64,000 nt of DNA, from NCBI GenBank assembly GCA_020853025.1, contig JADYZP010000063.1, forward strand, positions 62,001-126,000, read 5' to 3'. The stretch's first letter is position 1. Every line of letters begins with the position of its first letter. Origin of the DNA: Burkholderiales bacterium. Lineage in GTDB: Bacteria > Pseudomonadota > Gammaproteobacteria > Burkholderiales > Casimicrobiaceae. Position numbers and translations under genes: made by a program. Below the pieces are notes generated by a model that searched no databases, had not been told where the DNA came from, and was given only the letters and a program-made list of their open reading frames with translations. Below, in pieces: positions 32,856 to 46,495 of the stretch.

Positions 32856-33782
32856 TCATCTTCTGCCGGACCGTCCTTTGCCGCGTGCGCCTTTTTTCGC
32901 CGCGTCGCTTTCGACTGCCGCTTCCGGCCGTGGCGGCTGCGCCGCTGTCTGGCCCAGCACCAAGAGATACCTGCTGCGATCGGCGCCGGACAGCGGCCGC
33001 ACGGTGATGCGCGCGAACACCTGTCCGGTCTCGCGATCGACCGTCTCGACCTGCGCTACCGCGAGCCCCGGGGGATAGGTGCCGTCGATGCCTGAAGTAC
33101 GGAGCGTGTCGCCCGGCCTGATGTCGGCGGTCGGCGCCATGAACCGCAGCTCGGGCGGATGTCCGGCGCCGGCGCCGAAGTACACGCTGCGCACGCCGCT
33201 ACGTTCCACGCGCACCGGAACCGCATGGTCCTTGTCGGTGACCAGCGTCACCTCGGCCATGTTCGGAAACACACGCGTCACCTGTCCGACGACACCCAGT
33301 TCGTCGATCACCGCCTCGCCTGCCTCGATTCCCGCATTCGTTCCGCGATTGACGAACACTTTCTGGCTGAACGGATCGCGTCCGGTGTAGAGCACTTCTA
33401 CCGCTGTCGCCGACCCCGGATAGCGCTGCTGGATCTGGAGCAGCGCGCGCAGGTTGGTGTTCTCGTCGCGCAGGCGCGAGAACTCCTGCGACGACAGCGA
33501 GTGCGCGACCAGGTCCCGACGCAGCGCAGCGTTTTCGTCGGCAAGCACGCGCTTGCTCGCGAAATAGGCACCGACCCACGCGAGCGCTTCGCCGGGAAGC
33601 TGCACGGCGCGCTGCATCGGGTAGAGCACCAGCGCCGCAACCTGGCGCACACCCTCGAGATAGCCGAAGCGCGTGTCCGCGAACATCAATATGATCGACA
33701 GCAGTCCGAAGAAGGCGAGGCGCGCAACCGGGGAAGGCCCGCGATGAAAGAACTGAGGCGGTTCGGCGGGGAGGTGGCGCAG
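32856..33782 (-). CDS. mreC: Rod shape-determining protein MreC, apparent non-standard start
   Basis: Periplasmic scaffold anchored by one helix. The expected N-terminus is plain (FFHRGPSPVARLAFFGLL then SIILMFADTRF), followed by the coiled coil and two beta domains with KVFVNRGTNAGIEAGEAVID. No ATG, GTG or TTG lies in frame between the mreB stop and that region. CTG 33782, one base after the mreB TGA, is the best candidate and gives 308 residues. The first usual start codon (TTG 33689/ATG 33686) would remove the anchor. A Pro/Lys-rich tail ends the protein. Confidence 0.87.
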   Translation of the reverse strand: MRHLPAEPPQFFHRGPSPVARLAFFGLLSIILMFADTRFGYLEGVRQVAALVLYPMQRAVQLPGEALAWVGAYFASKRVLADENAALRRDLVAHSLSSQEFSRLRDENTNLRALLQIQQRYPGSATAVEVLYTGRDPFSQKVFVNRGTNAGIEAGEAVIDELGVVGQVTRVFPNMAEVTLVTDKDHAVPVRVERSGVRSVYFGAGAGHPPELRFMAPTADIRPGDTLRTSGIDGTYPPGLAVAQVETVDRETGQVFARITVRPLSGADRSRYLLVLGQTAAQPPRPEAAVESDAAKKGARGKGRSGRR

Positions 33783-33783
33783 A

Positions 33784-34983
<1,200 letters not shown>

Positions 34984-35098
34984 TCATTTCCTGGATTTCG
35001 GCCGCGTTGTCCGGGCTCTCCGGCCGCGCCGGCCGTCACGACCCGATGATCGCTTGTTGCCGCAACGGCTCCCCTGCTGACCGTTGGCGCCCACTTCC

Positions 35099-35386
35099 AT
35101 GGCGCTGACCGTAGCCGACGTACACCGCATCGCGCAGCTCGCGCGTATCGAGATCGACGCCGCCGCCGCCGCACAAGTCCACGGCAAGCTGCTGGCGATC
35201 TTCGCCATGATCAACGAACTGCAGGCCGTCGACACCCGCGGCATCGTGCCGATGGCGCATGCGCAGGACGTGATGCTGCCGCTGCGCGACGACGCCGTCA
35301 CCGAGATCGACCAGCATGCGCTCTACCAGAGCGTCGCTCCGGCGGTCGAGGATGGGCTCTATCTGGTGCCGAGGGTGGTCGAATGA
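35099..35386 (+). CDS. gatC: Asp-tRNA(Asn)/Glu-tRNA(Gln) amidotransferase subunit C
   Basis: A 95-residue subunit that wraps around GatA and stabilises the GatCAB complex. Start [19 protein letters not shown] and later [11 protein letters not shown] and a final [10 protein letters not shown] match the family. ATG 35099 was chosen over the in-frame 35084. Its stop overlaps the gatA start by four bases. Presence of GatCAB means at least one of Gln-tRNA or Asn-tRNA is made by transamidation. Confidence 0.95.
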   Translation: MALTVADVHRIAQLARIEIDAAAAAQVHGKLLAIFAMINELQAVDTRGIVPMAHAQDVMLPLRDDAVTEIDQHALYQSVAPAVEDGLYLVPRVVE

Positions 35387-36858
35387 CCGGTGTCGCGAGC
35401 ACGGGCACCGTCGCCGAACTCGCCGCCGCACTGCGCGCGCGCAAGCTGTCGAGCGTCGAGCTGACCACGGCGCTGCTCGCGCGCATCGAACAGGCGCAGA
35501 GCACGCTCAACACCTTCGTCACCATCGACGCCGAAGGCGCGCTGGAACAAGCTCGTGCGGCCGACGCGGTGCTCACCCGGCCGGATGAGCCGCCGCCGCT
35601 GGCCGGCGTCCCGATCGCGCACAAGGACGTGATCATGACTGCGGGGCTCCCGACCACCTGCAGCTCGCGCATGCTCGCCAATTTCATTGCACCCTACGAC
35701 GCGCACGTGGCCGGCGGTCTCAGGACCGCCGGCACCGTCCTTGTCGGCAAGACGAACATGGACGAGTTCGCGATGGGCTCGTCGAACGAAACGTCGTGGT
35801 TTGGGCCGGTGCGCAACCCCTGGAACCGCGATTTCGTTCCCGGAGGCAGCTCGGGCGGTTCGGCGGCGGCGGTGGCGGCGCGGCTGGTGCCGGCGGCCAC
35901 CGGCACCGACACCGGCGGCTCGATACGGCAGCCGGCGTCGCTGTCCGGCGTCTGCGGCTTGAAGCCGACCTACGGTGTGTGCTCGCGCTACGGCCTCGTC
36001 GCCTTCGCCTCGAGCCTCGACACCCCCGGCATGTTCGCACGCACCGCCGAAGACTGCGGCCTGCTGCTCAACGCGATGGCCGGTCACGATGCGCGCGACT
36101 CGACGTCGCTCGACCGCCCGCGCGAGGACTACACGCGCGATCTCGAGCTGCCGCTCGAGGGACTGCGCATCGGCATGCCGGCCGAGTATTTCGGTGACGG
36201 CATCGACGCCGACGTCGCCGCGGCCGTCGACCAAGCGCTCGCGCAATTCCGCAAGCAGGGCGCCACGACCGTGCCGATCGTCCTGCCCAACGTCCGGCTG
36301 TCGGTCCCCGTGTACTACGTGATCGCCTCGGCGGAAGCGTCGTCCAACCTGTCGCGCTTCGATGGCGTGCGCTATGGCCATCGCGCAAAGGACTACACGG
36401 ACCTCGCCGACATGTACTCGAAGTCACGGGCAGAGGGCTTCGGCGCGGAGGTGAAGCGGCGCATCCTGATTGGCACCTACGTGCTGTCGCACGGCTATTA
36501 CGACGCGTATTACCTGAAGGCGCAGCAGGTGCGGCGGCTGATCGCCGACGATTTCGCCCGCGCCTACCAACAGTGCGACGTCATCATGGGGCCGACGGCG
36601 CCGGCGCCGGCATTCCGCATCGGCGACAAGACCGACGACCCGGTGCAGATGTACCTGAACGACATCTTCACCATCGCCGGCAACCTTACCGGTGCGCCGG
36701 GGATCTCCATCCCCTGCGGATTCGACCGCCGGGGGCTGCCGATCGGATTGCAGATCCAGGCCAACTACTTCGCCGAAGCGAGGTTGCTCAACGTCGCGCA
36801 CCGCTACCAGCTCGACACCGACTGGCACGCGCGGGTACCCGGGGGCTTCGCGCCCTGA
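35383..36858 (+). CDS. gatA: Asp-tRNA(Asn)/Glu-tRNA(Gln) amidotransferase subunit A
   Basis: Glutaminase subunit of the amidase-signature family that frees ammonia from glutamine. 491 residues. The catalytic triad is in place: Lys81 in PIAHKDVI, Ser156 in [16 protein letters not shown] and nucleophile Ser180 in [17 protein letters not shown] overlap with gatC and a 28-base spacing to gatB indicate one operon. Confidence 0.97.
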   Translation: MTGVASTGTVAELAAALRARKLSSVELTTALLARIEQAQSTLNTFVTIDAEGALEQARAADAVLTRPDEPPPLAGVPIAHKDVIMTAGLPTTCSSRMLANFIAPYDAHVAGGLRTAGTVLVGKTNMDEFAMGSSNETSWFGPVRNPWNRDFVPGGSSGGSAAAVAARLVPAATGTDTGGSIRQPASLSGVCGLKPTYGVCSRYGLVAFASSLDTPGMFARTAEDCGLLLNAMAGHDARDSTSLDRPREDYTRDLELPLEGLRIGMPAEYFGDGIDADVAAAVDQALAQFRKQGATTVPIVLPNVRLSVPVYYVIASAEASSNLSRFDGVRYGHRAKDYTDLADMYSKSRAEGFGAEVKRRILIGTYVLSHGYYDAYYLKAQQVRRLIADDFARAYQQCDVIMGPTAPAPAFRIGDKTDDPVQMYLNDIFTIAGNLTGAPGISIPCGFDRRGLPIGLQIQANYFAEARLLNVAHRYQLDTDWHARVPGGFAP

Positions 36859-36886
36859 TGCGCGGCCCCTTTCGCACAGTCCCGCC

Positions 36887-38359
<1,473 letters not shown>

Positions 38360-38400
38360 CCGCGGCGCCCGGGCGCAGACGCCAGCGGTGATGTGTGTCG

Positions 38401-38760
38401 CTACATGCGCCCGTAGCGCCAGCGCATCGCCTGCAGCTGCTCGGCGGCCGACACCCAGTCGCCGACGTCGATAGCGGAGGACACGAGCCGCAGCCGATGG
38501 ATCATGTATTCCGAATCGGCCTTCGATATTCGCATCGAATGCGCATCCGTCAACAACTGATTGAGCGCGGCACGCGCTTCCGGCTCGGACTTGGCCTTGA
38601 TGCCGGCCATGGCGGCGTCCCAATGCTGCTTCGACTCCGCGCTCGTCGGACTGGTCGTGGTCAGGGGCGCGATCAGGTTCGCCGTCGTCGTGCAGCCGGC
38701 AAGCGCCGCGAGCACGAACGCGAAGCCCGACGCAAGCAGTCGCGATCGGATTGTGGACAT
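38401..38760 (-). CDS. Small lipoprotein of unknown function
   Basis: 119 residues. A lipoprotein signal ends LAALAGC with lipidation at the Cys near residue 23, followed by a Thr/Ser-rich linker and a mainly helical domain (HWDAAMAGIKAKSEPEARAA; RISKADSEYMIHRL) rich in charged residues. No recognised family. It converges on gatB with a 41-base gap and stands alone; the next gene upstream starts 120 bases away. Confidence 0.72.
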   Translation of the reverse strand: MSTIRSRLLASGFAFVLAALAGCTTTANLIAPLTTTSPTSAESKQHWDAAMAGIKAKSEPEARAALNQLLTDAHSMRISKADSEYMIHRLRLVSSAIDVGDWVSAAEQLQAMRWRYGRM

Positions 38761-38880
38761 GGGCAATCCTTTGTGGATGAAGGCGTAACAGGCCGCTAGA
38801 TTAACAGCGCCGGCGACCTTCGGGTGCGACTCACTCCGGCGCGGGCGGTCTGCGGACCCGGGGCACGCCTGCAAAAAAGC

Positions 38881-39360
38881 TCAGAGCGCCAGCGCGATGA
38901 CGAACGCTCCGACCATCGCAAACGCGATCGCAACTTTCACCGCGGTGCCCACGAGCAGGCCGAGCCACGTGGCGACGCCCACCCTGCCGGCGCGCAGCGC
39001 GTCGCGCTGCGCGATGAACTCCCCGATCGCTGCCCCCGCGAGCGGCAGGAACAGGAGGCCGACGAAACCCGTGAAGATTCCGGCCACGGTACCGATCGCA
39101 GCACCGACGATCGCCAGTTTGCTCGCGCCCGCCTTCTTCGCACCCGCCATGGCGGCGAGGTAATCGACCACCCACGCAACCAGCGTCAGCACGCCGAACA
39201 CCACCAGCAGCCACACCGGAATGCGCGCAAAGTCATCGATCCAGGCGCCGAGCAGGATCCCGCCGAACACCAGCACCGTACCCGGCATCGCCGGCAGCAC
39301 GGTGCCGGCGATGCCGGCCACGATCAGCACGACGACGAGAATCCAAAGCACGACGCTCAT
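38881..39360 (-). CDS. DUF456-family membrane protein
   Basis: 159 residues, mostly membrane-embedded, with a Gly-rich repeat architecture: GTVLPAMPGTVLVFGGILLGAW then FVGLLFLPLAGAAIGEFIAQ, the hallmark of DUF456, related to glycine-zipper proteins. Function unknown. ATG 39360 chosen before the first hydrophobic segment. Downstream (39361-39531) is a palindromic repeat. Confidence 0.85.
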   Translation of the reverse strand: MSVVLWILVVVLIVAGIAGTVLPAMPGTVLVFGGILLGAWIDDFARIPVWLLVVFGVLTLVAWVVDYLAAMAGAKKAGASKLAIVGAAIGTVAGIFTGFVGLLFLPLAGAAIGEFIAQRDALRAGRVGVATWLGLLVGTAVKVAIAFAMVGAFVIALAL

Positions 39361-39389
39361 TCGCAGACCTGAGAAAAATGCCGGGCGTC

Positions 39390-39473
39390 GTCCCCGCGAA
39401 AGCAGGTACCCAGCGGCATTCCTCGGCCAGGATCGCAAAACCAGAGATTCGGGGTCCTCGCCTTTGCGGGGAC
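39390..39473. repeat. REP-like inverted repeat
   Basis: Arm one (39390-39403, GTCCCCGCGAAAGC) and the reverse complement of arm two (39460-39473, GTCCCCGCAAAGGC) match at 12 of 14 positions, with about 56 bases between. The arm sequence is a common interspersed intergenic palindrome core in high-GC proteobacteria. It lies between the DUF456 gene and the ettA stop, where it could act as a message-end structure for either gene. Confidence 0.6.
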
Positions 39474-39531
39474 AATGGAAGTACCGAAGTCATCCGCTCG
39501 TGGCGTCATGGTGTTTGCCCATGCAAATCGA

Positions 39532-41193
<1,662 letters not shown>

Positions 41194-41354
41194 GGCGGCG
41201 CTCGCGCAATGAGGGCGAAAAGCGCGATTATCGCAGGCTGCAGTGGCGGCGGCGCCCTCGCGCGCTATCGACGACGCTTTCGCGAAGCGGGCGCTGGCTC
41301 CCCGGCGATGGCCCGACGCGCCGTCGCGCCGCGAAACGGGGTGCGACGAAAAAA

Positions 41355-42077
41355 CTACTGTCGCGCGCTGATCGGCGTCGAACGCGGCATGCCGCCGCTC
41401 ATCGCCTCGGTCGCGGCGCGCAATTCCTTCCACCGCTTCTTGTCGGCGTCGTAGCGCGCGTTGACCACCACGATCTCCTTCTGCTTGGCGGCGACGAGCG
41501 CATGCTGCTTGGCGAGTTCGTCTGCGATGTTCGCCAGCTCGCGTTCAAGCACCGCAGGCACCGGCTTGCCGGCGAGGTCGGCCACGCGCTTGTCGAGTTC
41601 CGCCTTGCGCTTGCCCAGCGTCGCGCTGTACGACGACGACGACTGCACCTGCGCGTCGATCGTCGTCAGCGCCCGCTTGCGGGCGAGGTCGATCTCGCTT
41701 TCCATCGTGTAGGTGGCGAGCAGCGCCCGGTCGCGGCGGTCGACGAGATCGCGCTCCCTGGCGAGTTGCTCGGCACGCGCCGCCTCCTCCGCCATCGCGC
41801 GCCGCTGCTCGGGCGTCAGCGCGGGCTCGGTCCGCTTGATCGCTACGCCCTGCTTGTCCAGCACGACGTTGCCCTTGTTGATGGCTTCCGGCGGAATCTT
41901 GTCGGTGTAGTGAACGACCCCCTTTTCGTCGACCCACTTGTAGGTCTGGGCGCGCGCTTCGGGTGCGGCGAGGCCGGCCAGCGCCAGAAGCCCGCACAGC
42001 GCGGCGGCGGCCGCGTTCGCTGCCCCGCTCCCCGTTTGCGACCGTCGATGGCTTCGATTCACGCCTTGCTCCCGCAT
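41355..42077 (-). CDS. DUF4124-domain periplasmic protein
   Basis: 240 residues with a basic N-terminus and signal peptide (to about residue 43, ending ARA). DUF4124 follows at once: QTYKWVDEKGVVHYTDKIPP. The remainder is a long charged helix, probably coiled coil, with many Arg, Glu and Ala (MAEEAARAEQLARERDLVDR). Common in betaproteobacteria, function unknown. pyrE ends 24 bases upstream on the same strand. Confidence 0.85.
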   Translation of the reverse strand: MREQGVNRSHRRSQTGSGAANAAAAALCGLLALAGLAAPEARAQTYKWVDEKGVVHYTDKIPPEAINKGNVVLDKQGVAIKRTEPALTPEQRRAMAEEAARAEQLARERDLVDRRDRALLATYTMESEIDLARKRALTTIDAQVQSSSSYSATLGKRKAELDKRVADLAGKPVPAVLERELANIADELAKQHALVAAKQKEIVVVNARYDADKKRWKELRAATEAMSGGMPRSTPISARQ

Positions 42078-42101
42078 CAGAAACTTCGGCCCACCACCCG
42101 G

Positions 42102-42761
42102 TCAACCGTTCCCGGCCACCGGTGCGATGCCGTACTGCGCGCGATACGCCTGCACGGCGCTCGCATGGACACGCAAATCCGGCATGCCCGCGATGAACGC
42201 CAGGAGGTCATCGAGGCCGGCGATCGCCACCACGGGAATTCCGAACTGTGCCTGCACTTCCTGCGCCGCCGACTGCGCGCCTGAGCCACGCTCCATTCTG
42301 TCCAACGCAATCAGGACGCCGGCGGGGTTGGCCCCATGACCGCGGATCATGGCGACGGATTCGCGCACCGAAGTACCGGCGGTGATGACATCGTCGACGA
42401 TCAGCACCCGCCCAGCGAGCGGTGCACCGACCACGATGCCTCCCTCGCCGTGATCCTTAGTCTCTTTGCGATTGAAGCTGAACGGCAAATTGTGCCCTTT
42501 TTCGGCGAGGGCGACCGCCGCCGCGGCGGCCAGGGGTATGCCCTTGTACGCCGGCCCGAAAAGACCGTCACAAGCAATACCGGACGCCAGCAGCGCCTCC
42601 GCGTAGAAGCGTCCGAGGCGACGCAGGCTGTCGCCATCGTTGAACAACCCCGCGTTGAAGAAATATGGGCTCTTGCGCCCCGCCTTGGTGGTGAATTCAC
42701 CGAATCGAAGCACTTCGCGTGCCAGTGCGAAGGCGAGAAATTTCTGGCGGAAATCGGACAT
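42102..42761 (-). CDS. pyrE: Orotate phosphoribosyltransferase
   Basis: Makes orotidine-5'-phosphate from orotate and PRPP in pyrimidine synthesis. 219 residues: [20 protein letters not shown] near the start, the flexible catalytic loop [17 protein letters not shown], and the PRPP motif [18 protein letters not shown]. On the minus strand TATACT at 42795-42790 is a good -10 candidate; its -35 is weak. Divergent from exonuclease III. Confidence 0.96.
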   Translation of the reverse strand: MSDFRQKFLAFALAREVLRFGEFTTKAGRKSPYFFNAGLFNDGDSLRRLGRFYAEALLASGIACDGLFGPAYKGIPLAAAAAVALAEKGHNLPFSFNRKETKDHGEGGIVVGAPLAGRVLIVDDVITAGTSVRESVAMIRGHGANPAGVLIALDRMERGSGAQSAAQEVQAQFGIPVVAIAGLDDLLAFIAGMPDLRVHASAVQAYRAQYGIAPVAGNG

Positions 42762-42916
42762 GGCTCTGATTTTTCTTGGATTTCTGGCGAGTATACCGTG
42801 CGCGAACGGGGTACCGGCACGCCCCGTGGCAACCCGCAGCGGCGAATGGGCCCAGTCCCGGACGTCGTGTAAACTCGGCCGCTTTTTCCGGCGCGGCTGC
42901 TCCCGGCCGACCCAAC

Positions 42917-43693
42917 ATGCGTGTCGTCACCCTCAACGTCAACGGCATCCGCTCGGCGGAACGCCGCGGTTTCGCGCGCTGGCTATCGCGCGTCGAGCCG
43001 TGGGAAGTGGTCTGCCTGCAGGAGCTGAGGACGCTCGAGGACGACGTGCCGAAGAGCCTGCGCGCACCGCGCAAATGCGTGGCGTCGTTTCATCCCGCCG
43101 AGCGGAAGGGCTACGCCGGGGTCGGTGTCTACGCGCGGGCCGCCGCGACGTTCACCTCCGGCTTCGGCAGTCCGGAGTTCGATCGCGAGGGACGCTACCT
43201 GCGGGCCGATTTCCGTGAGCTGTCGATTGTCAGCGTCTACCTGCCGTCGGGCTCGAGTGGCCCGCACCGCCAGGCATCCAAGTTTCGCTTCCTGGCCGAG
43301 TTCCTGCCGCACCTCGCGCGACTGCGCGAGACCGGGCGCGAGATCATCCTCTGCGGTGACTGGAACATCGCGCACCAGCCGATCGATTTGAAGAACTGGC
43401 GCAGCAACCAGAAGAACTCGGGGTTCCTGCCGGAGGAGCGCGCCTGGCTCAGCGGCATCTTCGACGACCTGGGCTTCGTCGACGTCTTTCGCCGCATCGA
43501 CCCTCGGCCCGAGCAGTACACGTGGTGGTCCAATCGCGGACAGGCGTGGGACAACAACGTCGGCTGGCGCATCGACTACCAGATCGCAACACCCGGCATC
43601 GCCGCCACCGCGCGCGCCGCGACGATCTACAAGACCCGGCGCTTTTCCGATCATGCGCCGCTGATCATCGACTACGACTACGATCTGCGCTGA
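42917..43693 (+). CDS. xth: Exodeoxyribonuclease III
   Basis: AP endonuclease and 3'-5' exonuclease of base excision repair. 258 residues, EEP fold: start [19 protein letters not shown], metal-binding Glu in [47 protein letters not shown] and terminal catalytic [14 protein letters not shown] 42917 was chosen by family start; upstream frame crosses the pyrE promoter region. Confidence 0.95.
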   Translation: MRVVTLNVNGIRSAERRGFARWLSRVEPWEVVCLQELRTLEDDVPKSLRAPRKCVASFHPAERKGYAGVGVYARAAATFTSGFGSPEFDREGRYLRADFRELSIVSVYLPSGSSGPHRQASKFRFLAEFLPHLARLRETGREIILCGDWNIAHQPIDLKNWRSNQKNSGFLPEERAWLSGIFDDLGFVDVFRRIDPRPEQYTWWSNRGQAWDNNVGWRIDYQIATPGIAATARAATIYKTRRFSDHAPLIIDYDYDLR

Positions 43694-43744
43694 TCCCTCC
43701 CGCGTCGAGCAGCATGGCGCCGACCCCGATTCTCCTTTCCGTTC

Positions 43745-45670
43745 GTGATCCGCATCACAAATCTCAGCTTGAGCCGCGGCGTGAAGCGTCTGCTCGAAGG
43801 CGCCAGCCTGACCGTGCACGCCGGGCACAAGATCGGGCTGGTCGGCGCCAACGGCAGCGGCAAGTCGATGCTGTTCGCTGCGCTGCGCGGCGAAGTGTCG
43901 CCCGACGCCGGCTCGATCGACCTGCCCGCGGCATGGACGATCGCCCACGTCGCGCAGGAATCGCCGGCCATCGACACGTCGGCGCTCGACTATGTACTCG
44001 ATGGCGATCGCGAGCTGCGCGACATCGAGGCCGCGCTCGCAGCGGCGGAGGCGAACCTGATGCACGACGGCACGGCGCTGGCCGAACTGCACCACCGCTT
44101 TGATGCCATCGGCGGCTACAGCGCGCGTGCGCGCGCGGCGACGCTGCTCGCGGGTCTGGGCTTCGCGGACGCGCGCCACGGCGATCCGGTCGGGAGCTTC
44201 TCCGGCGGCTGGCGGATGCGCCTCAATCTCGCGCAGGCGCTGCAATGCCGCTCAGACCTCCTGCTGCTCGACGAGCCGACCAACCACCTGGACCTCGACG
44301 CCGTGCTGTGGCTCGAGGACTGGCTCTGCCGCTATTCCGGAACGCTGCTGCTGATCACGCACGACCGCGACTTCCTGGACGGCGTCGTCGGCGGCATCGT
44401 CCACTTCGCCGGACGCCGTCTCGTCGGCTACACCGGCAACTACGCGCAGTTCGAACGCGAACGCGCGCAGCAGCTTGCGCTGCAGCAGGCGACCTACAAC
44501 AAGCAGCAACGCCAGGTTGCGCATCTGCACGCGTTCATCGATCGCTTTCGTGCCAAGGCGACCAAGGCCAAGCAGGCGCAGAGCCGCATCAAGGCGCTCG
44601 AACGCATGGAGCTGATCGCCGCCGCGCACGTCGACAGCCCCTTCGAGTTTGCGTTCGCGCCGGTCGCCGCCACCGCACGCCAACTGGTCCTGCTCGAACA
44701 TGCGAGCCTCGGCTATCCCGGCCGTCCGCCGGTGCTCGAACGCGTCGACTGGGGGATTCTTACCGGTGATCGCATCGGGCTGCTCGGTCCCAATGGCGCC
44801 GGCAAGTCGACGCTGTTGAAGGCCGTCGCGGGAACGCTTGCTCCGTTGCGCGGCGACCGGCGCACCGCGCAGGGGCTGCGCCTGGGTTACTTCGCGCAGC
44901 ACCAGGTCGAGCAGTTGCGCGAAGAGCACTCGCCGTTATGGCACCTGCGCCAGTTCGAGCCCGGCACGCGCGAGCAGGAACTGCGCGACTACCTGGGTGG
45001 CTTCGACTTCCGTGGCGACATGGCAGCGTCGGCAGTCGGCCATTTCTCCGGCGGCGAGAAGGCGCGGCTGACGCTGGCGCTGATCGTCCGTCAGCGGCCC
45101 AACCTGCTGTTGCTCGACGAGCCGACCAATCATCTGGACATCGAAATGCGTGAGGCGCTGACCGAGGCGCTGCAGGATTATGGCGGCGCCTTGCTGGTGG
45201 TCGCGCACGATCGTCATCTACTGCGCGCGACGACCGACGCGCTGTGGATCGTCGCCGACGGGCGCGTCGCGCCTTTCGATGGCGACCTCGACGACTATCG
45301 CGACTGGGTGCTCGACGCGCGCAGGCGCGAGCGCGTCGCGGACGCAGGCAGCGACGCTGGCGCGCCTCCCAGCGTCGATCGCAAGACGCAAAAACGCGAG
45401 CAGGCGCAGCAACGCCAGCGCATCGCCGACGTCCGCAAACCGCTGCTCGCGAGGCAGGCCGCGATCGAGGAGGAAATGGCGCGCCTCGTCGCCGAGAAGG
45501 ACGCACTCGAAACGTGGCTCGCCTGCGAAGCCGCCTACGCCGACGGCGCGCAGCAGGAACTCAAGCAGAAGATCGCGCGCCAGGGCGAGCTCGGCTGGCA
45601 GCTCGCGCGCCTGGAAACGCAGTGGCTGGAGGTTAGCGAAGCGGTGGAGCGCGCTGGCAGCGTTGCCTGA
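43745..45670 (+). CDS. yheS: ABC-F ATPase, YheS type
   Basis: Ribosome-associated ABC-F protein, 641 residues. Two cassettes: GANGSGKSM with FSGGWRMRLNLAQAL and LLLDEPTNHLDLDAVLWLE, then GPNGAGKST with FSGGEKARLTLALIV and LLLDEPTNHLDIEMREALTE. The first Walker A has Met after Ser where Thr is usual. The linker RFRAKATKAKQAQSRIKALE is near-identical in pattern to E. coli YheS. A charged coiled-coil tail follows (about 540-641). The start is GTG 43745; no ATG lies nearby in frame. Confidence 0.93.
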   Translation: MIRITNLSLSRGVKRLLEGASLTVHAGHKIGLVGANGSGKSMLFAALRGEVSPDAGSIDLPAAWTIAHVAQESPAIDTSALDYVLDGDRELRDIEAALAAAEANLMHDGTALAELHHRFDAIGGYSARARAATLLAGLGFADARHGDPVGSFSGGWRMRLNLAQALQCRSDLLLLDEPTNHLDLDAVLWLEDWLCRYSGTLLLITHDRDFLDGVVGGIVHFAGRRLVGYTGNYAQFERERAQQLALQQATYNKQQRQVAHLHAFIDRFRAKATKAKQAQSRIKALERMELIAAAHVDSPFEFAFAPVAATARQLVLLEHASLGYPGRPPVLERVDWGILTGDRIGLLGPNGAGKSTLLKAVAGTLAPLRGDRRTAQGLRLGYFAQHQVEQLREEHSPLWHLRQFEPGTREQELRDYLGGFDFRGDMAASAVGHFSGGEKARLTLALIVRQRPNLLLLDEPTNHLDIEMREALTEALQDYGGALLVVAHDRHLLRATTDALWIVADGRVAPFDGDLDDYRDWVLDARRRERVADAGSDAGAPPSVDRKTQKREQAQQRQRIADVRKPLLARQAAIEEEMARLVAEKDALETWLACEAAYADGAQQELKQKIARQGELGWQLARLETQWLEVSEAVERAGSVA

Positions 45671-45736
45671 AGGCGGGGACCACTCTCACGAAACCTTGCC
45701 GCCAAGCGCCAAGCAGCCGCCCGAAAGTGCTCGGCA

Positions 45737-46495
45737 TCAACCGATCCGCGCCCCGGGTCGGTAGAAGAGGTAGACGGCGAAACCGAGCGTATCGCGGCCC
45801 CAGCGCAGGTAAGCGTCGCGCCACTTGCGGATGCGCTCGAGCATCGCCGGCACGTCCGGGTCATCCGGCTGTTCACGTGCGTAGGCCTCGATCGACCGGC
45901 AATACGTCCACTGGTATTCGTCCCATTCGTCGGCGTTGGACGTCGAGGCATACATCGGTATCAGGCCCGCGTCGACGCCCGCCTGCACGTTGCCGCGATG
46001 GTCGAGGTGCTCGCCGCGCTCGGCGTCGAGCACGACAAGGTAGTCCGGATGCGGGCGCGTGCGCCAGTAACCCTCGCCGATCAGGATGTAGCCGCCGGCC
46101 CGGGTCCATGCCTTCAACTGATGGCAGATGCCGGACATGCCACCGGCGATGCCTCCGGCGCCCAGCATGACGCTCAGGTGAAAGGTCTCCGGATCCGCGC
46201 GGTAGTCGCGGATGTCGGTGTCGTCAAGGTGCAGCTTGCCCAGCGCACCGGTCCACTCGGCCCTTTCGCGCGCCTGGTCGAGCATCAGCGACGAGCGGTC
46301 GATGGCGATGACGGTGGCGCCGAAGCGTTCGATGATCCGCAGCGCGAGTTCGGCGCGCCCGCAGCCCAGGTCGAGGACGCGCGAGCTTTCGTCGAGCGGC
46401 AGCAGGTCCAGCACACGCTCGATCTTGGCGGCGGAAATCGGATTGCAGTAGTCGTGTTCACGATGCGCGATGGCGCTGAACTTGTACGGATTCAT
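45737..46495 (-). CDS. SAM-dependent class I methyltransferase
   Basis: 252 residues. SAM motif I is VLDLGCGRAELALRIIERFG (about 40-59), motif II region ATVIAIDRSSLMLDQAR, and later GGYILIGEGYW. The target is unknown. The ATG at 46495 overlaps the ampG stop (ATGA), so they are cotranslated. A 66-base gap without features separates it from yheS, which converges. Confidence 0.87.
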   Translation of the reverse strand: MNPYKFSAIAHREHDYCNPISAAKIERVLDLLPLDESSRVLDLGCGRAELALRIIERFGATVIAIDRSSLMLDQARERAEWTGALGKLHLDDTDIRDYRADPETFHLSVMLGAGGIAGGMSGICHQLKAWTRAGGYILIGEGYWRTRPHPDYLVVLDAERGEHLDHRGNVQAGVDAGLIPMYASTSNADEWDEYQWTYCRSIEAYAREQPDDPDVPAMLERIRKWRDAYLRWGRDTLGFAVYLFYRPGARIG

